A stretch of 64,000 nt of DNA. It comes from Alphaproteobacteria bacterium (lineage in GTDB: Bacteria; Pseudomonadota; Alphaproteobacteria; Micavibrionales; UBA2020). The notes beneath the pieces are model-generated. The model was not told where the DNA came from. It searched no databases and was given only the letters and a program-made list of their open reading frames with translations. The DNA lies in NCBI GenBank assembly GCA_025934695.1, contig JAICWS010000002.1:1157187-1221186 (forward strand). The letters are read 5' to 3'. This document shows positions 25,530-34,614 of the stretch, in pieces. A program made the translations under genes and the position numbers. Position 1 is the stretch's first letter; every line of letters begins with the position of its first letter.

Positions 25530-26987
25530 ATGGCCGGCGCGAAACACAAAAAGATCATGAACTTTATCGGCGGGGAGCTCGTGCCGCCCGCCTCCGGTGA
25601 TTACTTCGGCAACGAAGACCCTTCGACCGGGCATATTTATTCAGAAGTGCCGGACTCAGACGAAAAAGACCTCGACGCCGCCGTCGCGGCGGCCGAAAAG
25701 GCCGCGCCGGTCTGGAAGAATATGCCGGGCGAAAGCCGCGCCGAGATCATGCATAAACTCGCCGCGCTGATCGAACAGCGCCAGGACGAGTTCGCCCGAG
25801 CTGAATGCATCGACAACGGCAAGCCCCTGTCGCTGTGCAAGAGCGTCGATATTCCCCGCGGTATTTCAAACCTGCGGTTCTTTGCCGATGCGGGCAAGGA
25901 TATGACCGGCGAAAGCTTCCGCGCCGATAAAACATTCAGCTATACGCTGCGCCAGCCCTTCGGCGTCGTGGCGACGATTTCGCCGTGGAACCTGCCGCTG
26001 CTGCTCTTCACTTGGAAGCTGGCGCCGGCGCTGGCGTCGGGCAACTGCGTCATCGCCAAGCCCAGCGAGGTCACGCCGATGACCGCCTATATGCTCTCGA
26101 CGCTGGCGGAGGAGGCGGGTTTTCCACCCGGCGTGCTGAACGTCGTGCACGGCAAGGGCGCCCGCATCGGCGCCGCGATCACCCGCCACCCCAAAATTCC
26201 CGCCATTTCCTTTACCGGCGGCACGGTGACGGGCAGGGAAATCTACGGGACCGGCTCTCGCCTGCTCAAAAAAATATCGCTGGAACTTGGCGGCAAGAAC
26301 CCGACCGTCATTTTCGATGATGCGAAATGGGATTCGGCGCTGAAGGGCGCCGTGGCCGCCGCCTTCACCAATCAGGGGCAGATATGCCTCTGCGGTTCGC
26401 GAATCCTCGTGCAGCAGACGATTTATACCAAATTCCGCGACGCCTTCGTGAAACTGGCCGGAGCGCAGAAGGTCGGCGATCCGCTGGACGAGGCCACGAC
26501 GCAGGGCGCCATCGTCTCGCACGCGCATATGGACAAGGTGATGGGCTACATCAACCTCGCGCGGGAAGAGGGCGGCGAGATCCTCTGCGGCGGCAAGCGG
26601 TTGTTCATGAAAGGCCGTTGCAAGACCGGCTATTTCATCGAACCGACGGTGATCGAAGGCCTCGGCGCCTCCTGCCGCACCAATCAGGAAGAAATTTTCG
26701 GTCCCGTGGTGACGCTGATGCCGTTCCGCAACGAGGACGAGGCGATCGCGCTGGCCAACAGCACGCCCTATGGCCTTGCCGCCTCGATCTGGACGGAAAG
26801 CAAGGAGCGCGCGCGCAATGTGGCGGCGCGTATCGACAGCGGGATCGTCTGGGTGAACTGCTGGAACCTGCGCGACCTGCGCACGCCCTTCGGCGGCATG
26901 AAAAATTCCGGCGTGGGCCGTGAAGGGGGCTTTCGCGCGCTCGAATTCTTCACCGAAGAAAAAACCGTCTGCCAGCCCGCGGTATAA
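25530..26987 (+). CDS. 2-aminomuconic 6-semialdehyde dehydrogenase
   Basis: An NAD-dependent aldehyde dehydrogenase of 485 residues. The catalytic Cys286 lies in NQGQICLCGSR and the general base Glu252 in SLELGGKNP; cofactor-region motif PWNLPLLL is present. The NQGQIC(L)CGSR pattern and the gene context support oxidation of 2-aminomuconate semialdehyde to 2-aminomuconate. The ATG at 25530 is three bases after the SDR stop codon; a GTG at 25524 overlaps it. The next gene encodes the deaminase acting on its product. Confidence 0.85.
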   Translation: MAGAKHKKIMNFIGGELVPPASGDYFGNEDPSTGHIYSEVPDSDEKDLDAAVAAAEKAAPVWKNMPGESRAEIMHKLAALIEQRQDEFARAECIDNGKPLSLCKSVDIPRGISNLRFFADAGKDMTGESFRADKTFSYTLRQPFGVVATISPWNLPLLLFTWKLAPALASGNCVIAKPSEVTPMTAYMLSTLAEEAGFPPGVLNVVHGKGARIGAAITRHPKIPAISFTGGTVTGREIYGTGSRLLKKISLELGGKNPTVIFDDAKWDSALKGAVAAAFTNQGQICLCGSRILVQQTIYTKFRDAFVKLAGAQKVGDPLDEATTQGAIVSHAHMDKVMGYINLAREEGGEILCGGKRLFMKGRCKTGYFIEPTVIEGLGASCRTNQEEIFGPVVTLMPFRNEDEAIALANSTPYGLAASIWTESKERARNVAARIDSGIVWVNCWNLRDLRTPFGGMKNSGVGREGGFRALEFFTEEKTVCQPAV

Positions 26988-26999
26988 GGAGTGAGTGAC

Positions 27000-27425
27000 A
27001 TGACGAAAACCTCGACCCATATCTCGGAAAAAGCGCCCGAACCCGTCGGCGCCTATCCGCATTCGCGGCGCGTCGGCAACCTGCTGTTTCTTTCCGGCGT
27101 CGGCCCGCGCAAACGCGGCAGCAAGGACATTCCCGGGGTGACGCTGGACGATAACAAGAATATCGTCGCTTACGATATCGAAACGCAATGTCACAGTGTG
27201 TTCGAGAATGTGAAGAACATCCTTGAATCTTCCGGTGCGGCTTGGGAAGACCTGGTCGATGTCACGGTCTACCTGACCAACATGAAGAAGGACTTCCCCA
27301 CCTATAACAAGCTGTGGGCGCAGTATTTCGCCAAGAACCCGCCCTGCCGCACGACGGTCGAGGTGACGGCGCTGCCCACGCCCATCGCCATCGAGCTGAA
27401 ATGCATCGCGGTGATGAAGGATTGA
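27000..27425 (+). CDS. 2-aminomuconate deaminase (RidA family)
   Basis: A 141-residue RidA/YjgF-family protein. VGAYPHSRRVGNLLFLSGVGPR and the ending NPPCRTTVEVTALP (with the Arg that binds substrate carboxylate) fit the 2-aminomuconate deaminase branch, which releases ammonia and yields 4-oxalocrotonate. It lies between the dehydrogenase making its substrate and the dioxygenase opening the ring. GGAG precedes the start. A generic RidA enamine deaminase is the alternative, but context favours the specific role. Confidence 0.85.
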   Translation: MTKTSTHISEKAPEPVGAYPHSRRVGNLLFLSGVGPRKRGSKDIPGVTLDDNKNIVAYDIETQCHSVFENVKNILESSGAAWEDLVDVTVYLTNMKKDFPTYNKLWAQYFAKNPPCRTTVEVTALPTPIAIELKCIAVMKD

Positions 27426-27428
27426 CCC

Positions 27429-27956
27429 ATGCTGCCGCCGCTGAACTTCAAAAAATGGATCGAGGATAACCGCAAGGACCTGAAGCCGCCCGTCGGCAAC
27501 AAGAAGGTCTATGAGGACGGCGATTTCATGATCACCGTCGTCGGCGGACCCAATTCCCGCAAAGATTACCACGACGATCCGGGGGAGGAATTCTTTTACC
27601 AGATCGAAGGCGACATGGTGCTGCGCATCATGGAAAATGGCAAACCCAGGGACATTCCCATCAACGAGGGTGAGATGTTCTTGTTGCCGCCGCATGTCCA
27701 CCATTCGCCGCAGCGCGAGGCGGACACCATCGGCCTCGTCATCGAGCGCAAGCGCGCCAAGGGCGAGCTCGATGGCTTCTTGTGGTTCTGCGACAAATGC
27801 CACGCCAAGCTGCACGAGGAATTCTTTCCCCTGAAAGACATCGTAAAGGACCTGCCGCCGGCCTTCGACCGTTTCTGGAACAACGAAGCCGCGCGCACCT
27901 GCAAGAAATGCGGGCACGTCATGCCGCTGCCTGAAAACCGGAAGAAAACCGCCTGA
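27429..27956 (+). CDS. nbaC: 3-hydroxyanthranilate 3,4-dioxygenase
   Basis: A cupin ring-cleaving dioxygenase of 175 residues. It opens 3-hydroxyanthranilate to 2-amino-3-carboxymuconate semialdehyde. The iron ligands of the bacterial enzyme are visible as H48, E54 and H92, with substrate Arg44; the C-terminal rubredoxin-like site has C121xxC124 and C158xxC161. Spacing matches the known bacterial enzyme to within one residue. It starts four bases after the deaminase gene and overlaps the decarboxylase start by one base. Confidence 0.95.
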   Translation: MLPPLNFKKWIEDNRKDLKPPVGNKKVYEDGDFMITVVGGPNSRKDYHDDPGEEFFYQIEGDMVLRIMENGKPRDIPINEGEMFLLPPHVHHSPQREADTIGLVIERKRAKGELDGFLWFCDKCHAKLHEEFFPLKDIVKDLPPAFDRFWNNEAARTCKKCGHVMPLPENRKKTA

Positions 27957-29077
27957 TGGAAAAGTGGGACGTCCATACCCATACCACGACCTCGCCCGAG
28001 ACCTACGAGGCGCTGGGCCGCTTTACTGCCTATGCCGATTTCGTCCGGGTGCGCAAGCATGCGAGCAAACCCTGCTGCGCCGAGATGGTCAATTCCAAAG
28101 GCGAAGTGCAGCGCATCATCGAGGACGATGCCTATGACGGTGCCGTGCGGCTGAAAGATTGCGATCGTTACGGCGTCGCGGTGCAGGTCCTGTCGCCAAC
28201 GCCGATGATGATACCCGATTACGTCGACAACGAGAAAGACGCCGCCGACATCTGCCGCATCCTGAATGACGACAATGCGGCAACCGTTGCCAAATTCCCC
28301 AAGCGTTTCGTGGCGCTGGGCGCGGTGCCGCTGCGCTTCCCCGATGCCGCGGTGCGGGAACTCGAGCGTATTCAAAAAGACCTGGGCATGCGCGGCATTG
28401 AGATCAACACCAACGTCAACGGCGAAGACCTTGACGACCCGCGCTTCTTCCCGGTGTTCGAGGCGGCGGAGAAGCTGGGCATGGCTGTCTTCATCCATCC
28501 TTGGGGCGGTTTCATGCAACCCTCCGACGAAAAGCTGAAAAAACGCATGAATGCCAGCCGCAACTGGCGCCCGTGGCTGATTGGCATGGGGATGGAGACG
28601 GCGCTGGCTTTCGATTCTCTGCGCTGCGGCGGCGTACACGAACGGCTGCCGAAACTGCGCGTCATGTATGCCCATGGCGGCGGGGCATTCCCGGCGCTGC
28701 TCGGGCGGCTGGAACATGGCGCCTATTGCCGTCCGGATCTGTTCAAAAATGCATCGCAGCTCGACCCGTATAAGACGATCCAGCAAAGCGCGGTTTATGT
28801 CGACACGCTGACGCACAATACGGCGGTGCTGCGCATGCTGATCGAAATTCTGGGCGCGAAGCGTCTTGCGGTCGGATCCGACTATCCTTATCCGCTGGGC
28901 GAGATCGATCCGTTCGACAAGCAGACGCGCCGCGATCCCAAGGGCAATCTTTGCCCTTACCCGGAGACCAAGGGCATTTACCCGGGTTTCGCGGCGGAGC
29001 ATCTGGAAGGCATCAGCGATGCCGACCGCACGCGGCTGCTGGCGGGCACGGCCAAGGAATGGCTGGGGGTGGCATGA
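27956..29077 (+). CDS. nbaD: 2-amino-3-carboxymuconate-6-semialdehyde decarboxylase
   Basis: An amidohydrolase-fold, metal-dependent decarboxylase of 373 residues. The N-terminal metal pair is in WDVHTHTT (H7, H9), a further ligand in VFIHPWGG, and the catalytic Asp in GSDYPYPLGE. It removes CO2 from the dioxygenase product to give 2-aminomuconate semialdehyde and diverts it from spontaneous quinolinate formation. Its stop overlaps the next start (ATGA). Confidence 0.95.
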   Translation: MEKWDVHTHTTTSPETYEALGRFTAYADFVRVRKHASKPCCAEMVNSKGEVQRIIEDDAYDGAVRLKDCDRYGVAVQVLSPTPMMIPDYVDNEKDAADICRILNDDNAATVAKFPKRFVALGAVPLRFPDAAVRELERIQKDLGMRGIEINTNVNGEDLDDPRFFPVFEAAEKLGMAVFIHPWGGFMQPSDEKLKKRMNASRNWRPWLIGMGMETALAFDSLRCGGVHERLPKLRVMYAHGGGAFPALLGRLEHGAYCRPDLFKNASQLDPYKTIQQSAVYVDTLTHNTAVLRMLIEILGAKRLAVGSDYPYPLGEIDPFDKQTRRDPKGNLCPYPETKGIYPGFAAEHLEGISDADRTRLLAGTAKEWLGVA

Positions 29078-29880
29078 CGCGGCTGGAAGTTTCCATCGGC
29101 GAGCTTAAGGCGGATCTGGCGCAGCCGCTCGATATCTCGATCCCCGTCAGGTTCGGGGGCGAGCAACTGTCGGCGTTCGGCAGCCCGCCCGCCTATAACC
29201 AGGCCTATACGGCCGGGACCTTCGTCGGCGATGTGCGGCGCGGCGGCAGCTGCAACTGCGAGATTTATCATTTCAGCCCGCACCTCAACGGCACCCATAC
29301 CGAATGCGTGGGCCATATCACGACCGCGCGCATTTCGGTGCATGAAATCATGCCGGGTGGACTTCTTCCGGCGACGCTCATCACCGTGATGCCGATGCCG
29401 GCGGGCATGTGCAAGGAACAATACGACCCGCGCCCGCGGCCCGAAGACCTGCTGATCACAGCGGACATGCTGAAGAAAGTGCTCGCCAAATGCGCGGCGG
29501 AGTTTCTGACTGCGCTGATCATCCGTACGCTTCCGAACGACCCATCCAAGAAGACGCGCGATTACGCCAAGGTGGCGCCGCCCTATTTCACGGTCGAGGC
29601 CATGGAAGACATCAACATGCTGGGCGTGCAACACCTGCTGGTCGACATGCCCTCCATCGACAGGCTGGATGACGAGGGCAAGCTGACCAACCACCGCCTG
29701 TTCTGGGACGTGCCGCGCGGCAGCAAATATGTCGAGCGCCCCTCGTCGAAGACGGTCACCGAGCTGGTTTACGTCCCCGAAACCATTCCGGATGGAAGCT
29801 ATATTCTCAATCTGCAGGTCGCGGCCTTCACCGGCGACGCCGCGCCCAGCCATCCCATTCTCTACAGGGTGAAGAAATGA
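29074..29880 (+). CDS. Cyclase-family hydrolase, candidate kynurenine formamidase
   Basis: A 268-residue member of the metal-dependent cyclase/arylformamidase family. The HxGTHxD metal motif appears as PHLNGTHTECVGH: H70, H75 and H81 are kept but Asp is replaced by Glu77. It is longer than typical bacterial KynB (~210 aa). In this operon it would most simply convert N-formylkynurenine to kynurenine. It is joined by ATGA overlaps to the genes on both sides, just ahead of kynureninase. A different cyclic amide substrate remains possible. Confidence 0.7.
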   Translation: MTRLEVSIGELKADLAQPLDISIPVRFGGEQLSAFGSPPAYNQAYTAGTFVGDVRRGGSCNCEIYHFSPHLNGTHTECVGHITTARISVHEIMPGGLLPATLITVMPMPAGMCKEQYDPRPRPEDLLITADMLKKVLAKCAAEFLTALIIRTLPNDPSKKTRDYAKVAPPYFTVEAMEDINMLGVQHLLVDMPSIDRLDDEGKLTNHRLFWDVPRGSKYVERPSSKTVTELVYVPETIPDGSYILNLQVAAFTGDAAPSHPILYRVKK

Positions 29881-31172
29881 CGCGATACAAGGCCGATGCG
29901 AATTATGTGCGCCGCCTCGACGGCGAGGACAAGCTGGCGCGTTTCCGCAAGCAGTTTCATATCCCGAAAATGAAATCGGGCGACGATTGCATCTACCTGT
30001 GCGGCAATTCGCTGGGCCTGCAGCCGCGCGGCGTCGAAGCGGCGCTGAAGCAGGAGCTGGACGATTGGAAGAACCTCGGCGTCGAGGGGCATTTCCACGC
30101 CAAGCATCCTTGGCTGCCCTATCACGAGCCGCTGGCGCAGTTGGCCGCCGGCGTCGTCGGCGCGACGCCGTCGGAAGTGGTGATGATGAACGGGCTCACC
30201 GTCAATCTGCACCTGATGATGGTCTCTTTCTACCGCCCAACGCCGGAACGCCACAAAATCCTCATCGAAGGCAATTGCTTCCCCTCGGACCGCTATGCAG
30301 TGGAATCGCAAATCCGTTATCATGGCTTCGACCCGAAGACCGCGCTGCTGGAACTGAAGCCACGCGAGGGCGAGGCCACCTTGCGCATGGATGATGTGGA
30401 AACTTTCATCGAGAAGGAAGGCAGCGGCATCGCGCTGATTCTCATCGGCGGCGTGCATTACTATACGGGCCAGTTCTATGACCTGGCGCGCATCACCAAG
30501 GCGGGCCATAAGCGCGGCTGCGTGGTGGGCTTCGATCTGGCCCATGCCGCCGGCAACGTGCCGCTGGAACTGCACGATTGGGACGTCGATTTCGCCTGCT
30601 GGTGCAGCTACAAATATCTCAATTCCGGCCCCGGCGCGATCGCGGGCTGTTTCGTGCATGAACGCCATGCGAAATCCTTCGGCCTGCCACGTTTTGCCGG
30701 CTGGTGGGGGCATGACAAGTCCGTGCGCTTCAAAATGGGCCCCGATTTCCACCCAATGGAAGGGGCGGACGGCTGGCAGCTGTCGAACCCGCCGATCCTG
30801 TCGTTCGCCGCCAGCCGCGCGTCGCTCGAGTTGTTCCGCGAGGCCGGCATGGACCGGCTGCGCGAGAAGAGCGAGAAGCTGACCGGCTTCCTCGAGTTCC
30901 TGCTGAAAGAGATGCGCGTGCCGGGCCTGCAGATTTTGACGCCGTCGAAACCCTCCGAACGCGGCTGCCAATTATCATTGACCATGGCCGAGGGCGGCAA
31001 GCGCGTGTTCGACGTGCTGACCTCGACCGGTATCATCTGCGATTGGCGCGAGCCGGATTGCATCCGCGTGGCACCGGTGCCGCTTTATAACAGCTTCGCC
31101 GACGTGTTTTCCTTTGCGCGCATCTTCGGCGCGGCGGTGGGTGGCAGCGCGAAACCGAAAGTCGCGATGTAA
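29877..31172 (+). CDS. kynU: Kynureninase
   Basis: A PLP-dependent kynureninase of 431 residues that cleaves kynurenine or 3-hydroxykynurenine to anthranilate or 3-hydroxyanthranilate plus alanine. The PLP lysine is K246 in CSYKYLNSGPG; CGNSLGLQPRG near residue 42 and GFDLAHAAGNVPL before the lysine are family marks. The ATG overlaps the preceding stop (ATGA), and its own stop shares one base with the next start. With the monooxygenase downstream it feeds 3-hydroxyanthranilate to the ring cleavage enzymes. Confidence 0.96.
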   Translation: MTRYKADANYVRRLDGEDKLARFRKQFHIPKMKSGDDCIYLCGNSLGLQPRGVEAALKQELDDWKNLGVEGHFHAKHPWLPYHEPLAQLAAGVVGATPSEVVMMNGLTVNLHLMMVSFYRPTPERHKILIEGNCFPSDRYAVESQIRYHGFDPKTALLELKPREGEATLRMDDVETFIEKEGSGIALILIGGVHYYTGQFYDLARITKAGHKRGCVVGFDLAHAAGNVPLELHDWDVDFACWCSYKYLNSGPGAIAGCFVHERHAKSFGLPRFAGWWGHDKSVRFKMGPDFHPMEGADGWQLSNPPILSFAASRASLELFREAGMDRLREKSEKLTGFLEFLLKEMRVPGLQILTPSKPSERGCQLSLTMAEGGKRVFDVLTSTGIICDWREPDCIRVAPVPLYNSFADVFSFARIFGAAVGGSAKPKVAM

Positions 31173-32518
31173 TGGCGCAACCCGTCCACATCATCGGCGC
31201 GGGGCTGGTCGGGCCGCTGATGGCAGTGTACCTGGCCCGTAAGGGATTTGACGTGACGCTGCACGAGCGCCGCTCCGACATGCGCAAAACGAAGATTTCC
31301 GCCGGGCGTTCGATCAACCTCGCGCTCACCGCGCGCGGCATCCAGGCGCTCGACGAAGTGGGCCTGCGCGATACTGTCATGAAGATCGCGATCCCGATGA
31401 AGGGGCGCATGGTGCACGACGCGCAGGGGAACTGCGACCTGCAGCCTTACGGCCAGAAAGAACATGAGGTCATTTACGCGGCCTCGCGCGGCCTTCTGAA
31501 CCAGATGCTTCTCGATGCCGCGGAATCCCACAAGAATGTGCATATCGTCTTCAACCGGCGCTGCGCGGATTACGATATCGACAAGGGACTGCTGACTTTC
31601 GCGGACGAAACCTCGGCCAAGGAAGACAAGGTCGAAGCGCCTGTCGTCATCGGCGCGGACGGCGCTTGGTCGGCGATCCGCAAGGCAATGCTGGGAAAAG
31701 TCGGGAATTTCAACTATTCTCAAAGCTTTCTCGACTACGGCTATAAAGAACTCACCATTCCGCCCAAGGATGGCGGCGGCTTTCGCATCGAGCCGAACGC
31801 GCTGCATATCTGGCCGCGCCACAGCTATATGATGATCGCGCTGCCCAACACCGAGGGCAGTTTCACCGTCACCCTGTTCTACCCCTATGAGGGCAAGAAT
31901 AGTTTCGAGCAGCTGAAAACGCCCGCGGCCGTGAAGGAGTTCTTCTTCCGCGAATTCCCCGACGCCGCGCCGCATATGCCGGAGCTTGAGCAGGATTTCT
32001 TCACCAACCCGACCGGCGCGCTCGTCACTGTCAAATGCAGTCCCTGGCATGCCGACGGCAAGGCGATGCTGATCGGTGACGCGGCGCATGCCATCGTGCC
32101 CTTTTTCGCGCAGGGGATGAACAGCGGCTTCGAGGATTGCAGGGCGCTCAACAGCCTCATCGTGTCATCCTCGCCGGATTGGGAAGATGTCTTCCGCCGC
32201 TTCGGCCAGATGCGCAAGCCCAATGCGGATGCAATTGCCGACATGGCGGTCGAAAATTTCATCGAGATGCGCGATAGCGTGACGAACCCGCAGTTCATTC
32301 TGCGCAAGAAAGTCGGCTTCGCGCTGGAAAAGCGCTGGCCCGGCAAATTCATCCCGCGCTATTCGATGGTGATTTTCCATCCCGAAATCCCTTACGCCGA
32401 AGCACAGCGGCGCGGCGCCTTGCAGGACCGTATCCTCGACAAGCTCTGCGCGAATATCTCAGGACCTGAGCAGGTCGACTGGGCGGAAGCAGAAACGCTA
32501 CTGCGGCAGATGGCGTAA
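31172..32518 (+). CDS. kmo: Kynurenine 3-monooxygenase
   Basis: A 448-residue FAD-dependent aromatic hydroxylase. The N-terminal FAD motif is GAGLVGPLMAVYLARKG and the second FAD motif is GDAAHAIVPFFAQGMNSGFEDC. GRSINLALTARG is typical of KMO. It hydroxylates kynurenine to 3-hydroxykynurenine using NADPH and O2. A short, moderately hydrophobic C-terminus suggests a soluble or peripherally bound enzyme. It is the last gene of the eight-gene operon. Confidence 0.96.
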   Translation: MAQPVHIIGAGLVGPLMAVYLARKGFDVTLHERRSDMRKTKISAGRSINLALTARGIQALDEVGLRDTVMKIAIPMKGRMVHDAQGNCDLQPYGQKEHEVIYAASRGLLNQMLLDAAESHKNVHIVFNRRCADYDIDKGLLTFADETSAKEDKVEAPVVIGADGAWSAIRKAMLGKVGNFNYSQSFLDYGYKELTIPPKDGGGFRIEPNALHIWPRHSYMMIALPNTEGSFTVTLFYPYEGKNSFEQLKTPAAVKEFFFREFPDAAPHMPELEQDFFTNPTGALVTVKCSPWHADGKAMLIGDAAHAIVPFFAQGMNSGFEDCRALNSLIVSSSPDWEDVFRRFGQMRKPNADAIADMAVENFIEMRDSVTNPQFILRKKVGFALEKRWPGKFIPRYSMVIFHPEIPYAEAQRRGALQDRILDKLCANISGPEQVDWAEAETLLRQMA

Positions 32519-32620
32519 ATTAAAAATTTACATAGTTTCATAACTTTCTTGCTGGAAACGCTCAGGCAAAACACACCGGAATATGCGATTATCCTAGGTA
32601 GCATTTGTCAGGGAGCTGCC

Positions 32621-33862
32621 ATGAAATTTCAAAAAGCATTATCCATCGTCGGTCTGATGAGCGGCATCGTGATGGCCGCTCAGACGGCATCCGCCGCCGG
32701 CTTCTATATCCAGGAACAAAGCGCGCGCCAGCAGGGCGATGCTTTCGCCGGCGCTGCGGCTAACCCGCAGGATGCTTCCACCCTTTTCAACAACCCGGCC
32801 GGCATGACCGAATTGTCTGGCCCGCAGGCAGCGGCGGACCTTTCGCTCATTATTCCGCATGCCTCGCTTTCCAATCGCGGTTCGAACGTTTTGGGCGGCC
32901 CTGTCACGGGCAACGACGGCGGCGATCCCTTCGGGCCGACGCCGGTGCCGAGCGCCTACGTCGCAATGCCGTTTCAGGGGGGCACCTGGTGGGCCGGCCT
33001 CGCCGTGACGGCGCCGTTCGGCTTGACCAATAATTACAACAACACCTGGTTCGGCCGCTATAACTCGACGGAAAGCGTGCTCACGACCGAGGACATCGCT
33101 CCGTCCTTCGCCGTGAAGATCACCGACGCCCTGTCGTTCGGCGGCGGCATCGATTTCCAGCACGCGCACGCGGAGCTTGACCAGAAGTTCCTCTCGATCG
33201 GCCCCGACGGCACGGTCGAAGTGAACGGCGACAGCTGGAAGACGGGCTTCAACGTGGGCGCCTTTTGGAAGGTCGATCCGCAAACCAATGTGGGCCTGCA
33301 TTACCGTTCCGCCATCACGCAGGATATCGACGGCACCTTGGCCGTCACCGGCGTCACGACGGGCACACATGCTTCGGCGCAGTTGAAACTCCCCGATATC
33401 GTCGAGTTCGGCGCGACGCATCAACTTACGCCGCAGCTCAAGATTTTAGGCTCCGTCAACTGGTTCGACTGGAGCCGGTTCAGCCAGATCTCGGTCAATT
33501 CGGCGCTGGGGACGACCACGATCCCGACGGCCTGGCGCGACACCTGGTCGGCCGCGCTCGGCGCCGAATGGAAGCAAGATGAGAAATGGACCTACCGCGG
33601 CGGTCTCCAGTTCGACGAGACGCCGGTCAATGATTTCCGCGACACGCGCATCCCCGACAGCAACCGCTTCTGGGTGTCGGTCGGCGGCAGCTATGTCCTG
33701 TCGCCGGCGTTTGACATCGATGCTGCGGCCTCGCATCTCTTCATGCCCGACGCCAACATCGATGCCACCAACTCGTTCGGCGGCGGCCCGCCCGTCGTCA
33801 CGAAGGCGCAGTCGAAGAACTATGTGAATATCCTCTCGGTGCAGGGCGTCTGGAAGTTCTAG
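32621..33862 (+). CDS. FadL/OmpP1-family outer membrane transporter
   Basis: A 413-residue outer membrane barrel with signal peptide ending ASAAG. The mature N-terminus GFYIQEQSARQQGDAFAG followed by ASTLFNNPAGM is the FadL hatch signature, where NPA binds hydrophobic ligands. The C-terminus ends VQGVWKF, an outer membrane sorting signal. GGGAG lies before the ATG at 32621. FadL relatives take up fatty acids or, as in TodX/TbuX, aromatic compounds. Its position 102 bases after kmo hints at aromatic uptake. Confidence 0.88.
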   Translation: MKFQKALSIVGLMSGIVMAAQTASAAGFYIQEQSARQQGDAFAGAAANPQDASTLFNNPAGMTELSGPQAAADLSLIIPHASLSNRGSNVLGGPVTGNDGGDPFGPTPVPSAYVAMPFQGGTWWAGLAVTAPFGLTNNYNNTWFGRYNSTESVLTTEDIAPSFAVKITDALSFGGGIDFQHAHAELDQKFLSIGPDGTVEVNGDSWKTGFNVGAFWKVDPQTNVGLHYRSAITQDIDGTLAVTGVTTGTHASAQLKLPDIVEFGATHQLTPQLKILGSVNWFDWSRFSQISVNSALGTTTIPTAWRDTWSAALGAEWKQDEKWTYRGGLQFDETPVNDFRDTRIPDSNRFWVSVGGSYVLSPAFDIDAAASHLFMPDANIDATNSFGGGPPVVTKAQSKNYVNILSVQGVWKF

Positions 33863-33863
33863 A

Positions 33864-34442
33864 TCAGGGCGAGGGTCCGCGCTTTTTGCGCGAATCCATG
33901 CTGTCCCGCGCATAGGCGGGATTTCCCAGGAACTTTGCCAGCACGATTTCGTATTTTTGTTTTAGTTCCGGACCCGGAGCGTCAATGCGGCGGTTCTTAA
34001 ACGACCGGGTCTCCCCGTGCCGCGTCAGCAGGAAATAATCCTGGATCATCGCCGCCTGCTGCTCGAAGCCGTAACCAGTCAGGTCGGCATGGGCGCCCAG
34101 GCGATACGGATAGGCTTTCGCATAGTTGAATTTATGCCTCAGCGTTTCCTTCAGCGCCTCGCGCGGGGTGCTGAGAACGCGGTTCTGGTGCTGCCAGACA
34201 TGGACGAGTTCATGGATGAAAACAGATTGCTTGAACGCATTCGTCTCGAACGAAAAATCCGCCGCATAGGCGGAGCGGGGGAACGAGACGTTGTCGCCCT
34301 TCGCCACTGCCTGGTGGCGGCGCTGCAAACCCGGCGGCAGAATGCGCTTGTCGTGCAGGCGCACGCGCGCATAGTCGATGCTGTCGCCAAAGACGGTCTT
34401 GGCTAAAGCGATTTCGCCGGATGTGAGAGGGCGATGCGACAT
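33864..34442 (-). CDS. Zincin-like protein, DUF4157/Vgr-related type
   Basis: A 192-residue protein with a zinc-peptidase helix FIHELVHVWQHQ (HExxH form HELVH) at about residues 74-85. The N-terminal LTSGEIALAKTVFGDSIDY is typical of the DUF4157-like family often labelled 'Vgr related protein'. No signal peptide is visible. Function is unknown; a metallopeptidase role is inferred only from the motif. It converges on the FadL gene with a single base between the stop codons. Confidence 0.7.
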   Translation of the reverse strand: MSHRPLTSGEIALAKTVFGDSIDYARVRLHDKRILPPGLQRRHQAVAKGDNVSFPRSAYAADFSFETNAFKQSVFIHELVHVWQHQNRVLSTPREALKETLRHKFNYAKAYPYRLGAHADLTGYGFEQQAAMIQDYFLLTRHGETRSFKNRRIDAPGPELKQKYEIVLAKFLGNPAYARDSMDSRKKRGPSP

Positions 34443-34533
34443 AGCGCCTTTTTTGAAATGAAGAATGGGGATGACTTTAGCCGGAAATGGCGGAGGGGAA
34501 AACGGCTATTTTCCGGGGATATCATTTAGCCTA

Positions 34534-34563
34534 TTGACTAAATATCTAAATTGTGGACATAAT
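34534..34563 (+). promoter_or_regulatory. Sigma70-type promoter upstream of the DCC-family gene
   Basis: TTGACT at 34534-34539 and CATAAT at 34558-34563 are separated by 18 bases and match the sigma70 consensus at five of six positions each. The predicted transcript would start about 45 bases before the ATG at 34615. The stretch is AT-rich compared with its surroundings. Confidence 0.5.
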
Positions 34564-34614
34564 GGAATATCAGCTACCTTACTAAGCAAGATGAGCTGAC
34601 CCCAAGGTCAATCC

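Noticed and set aside
25866..27917. 683-codon minus-strand ORF
   Set aside because: Antisense to the aldehyde dehydrogenase, deaminase and dioxygenase genes, which have complete active-site motifs.
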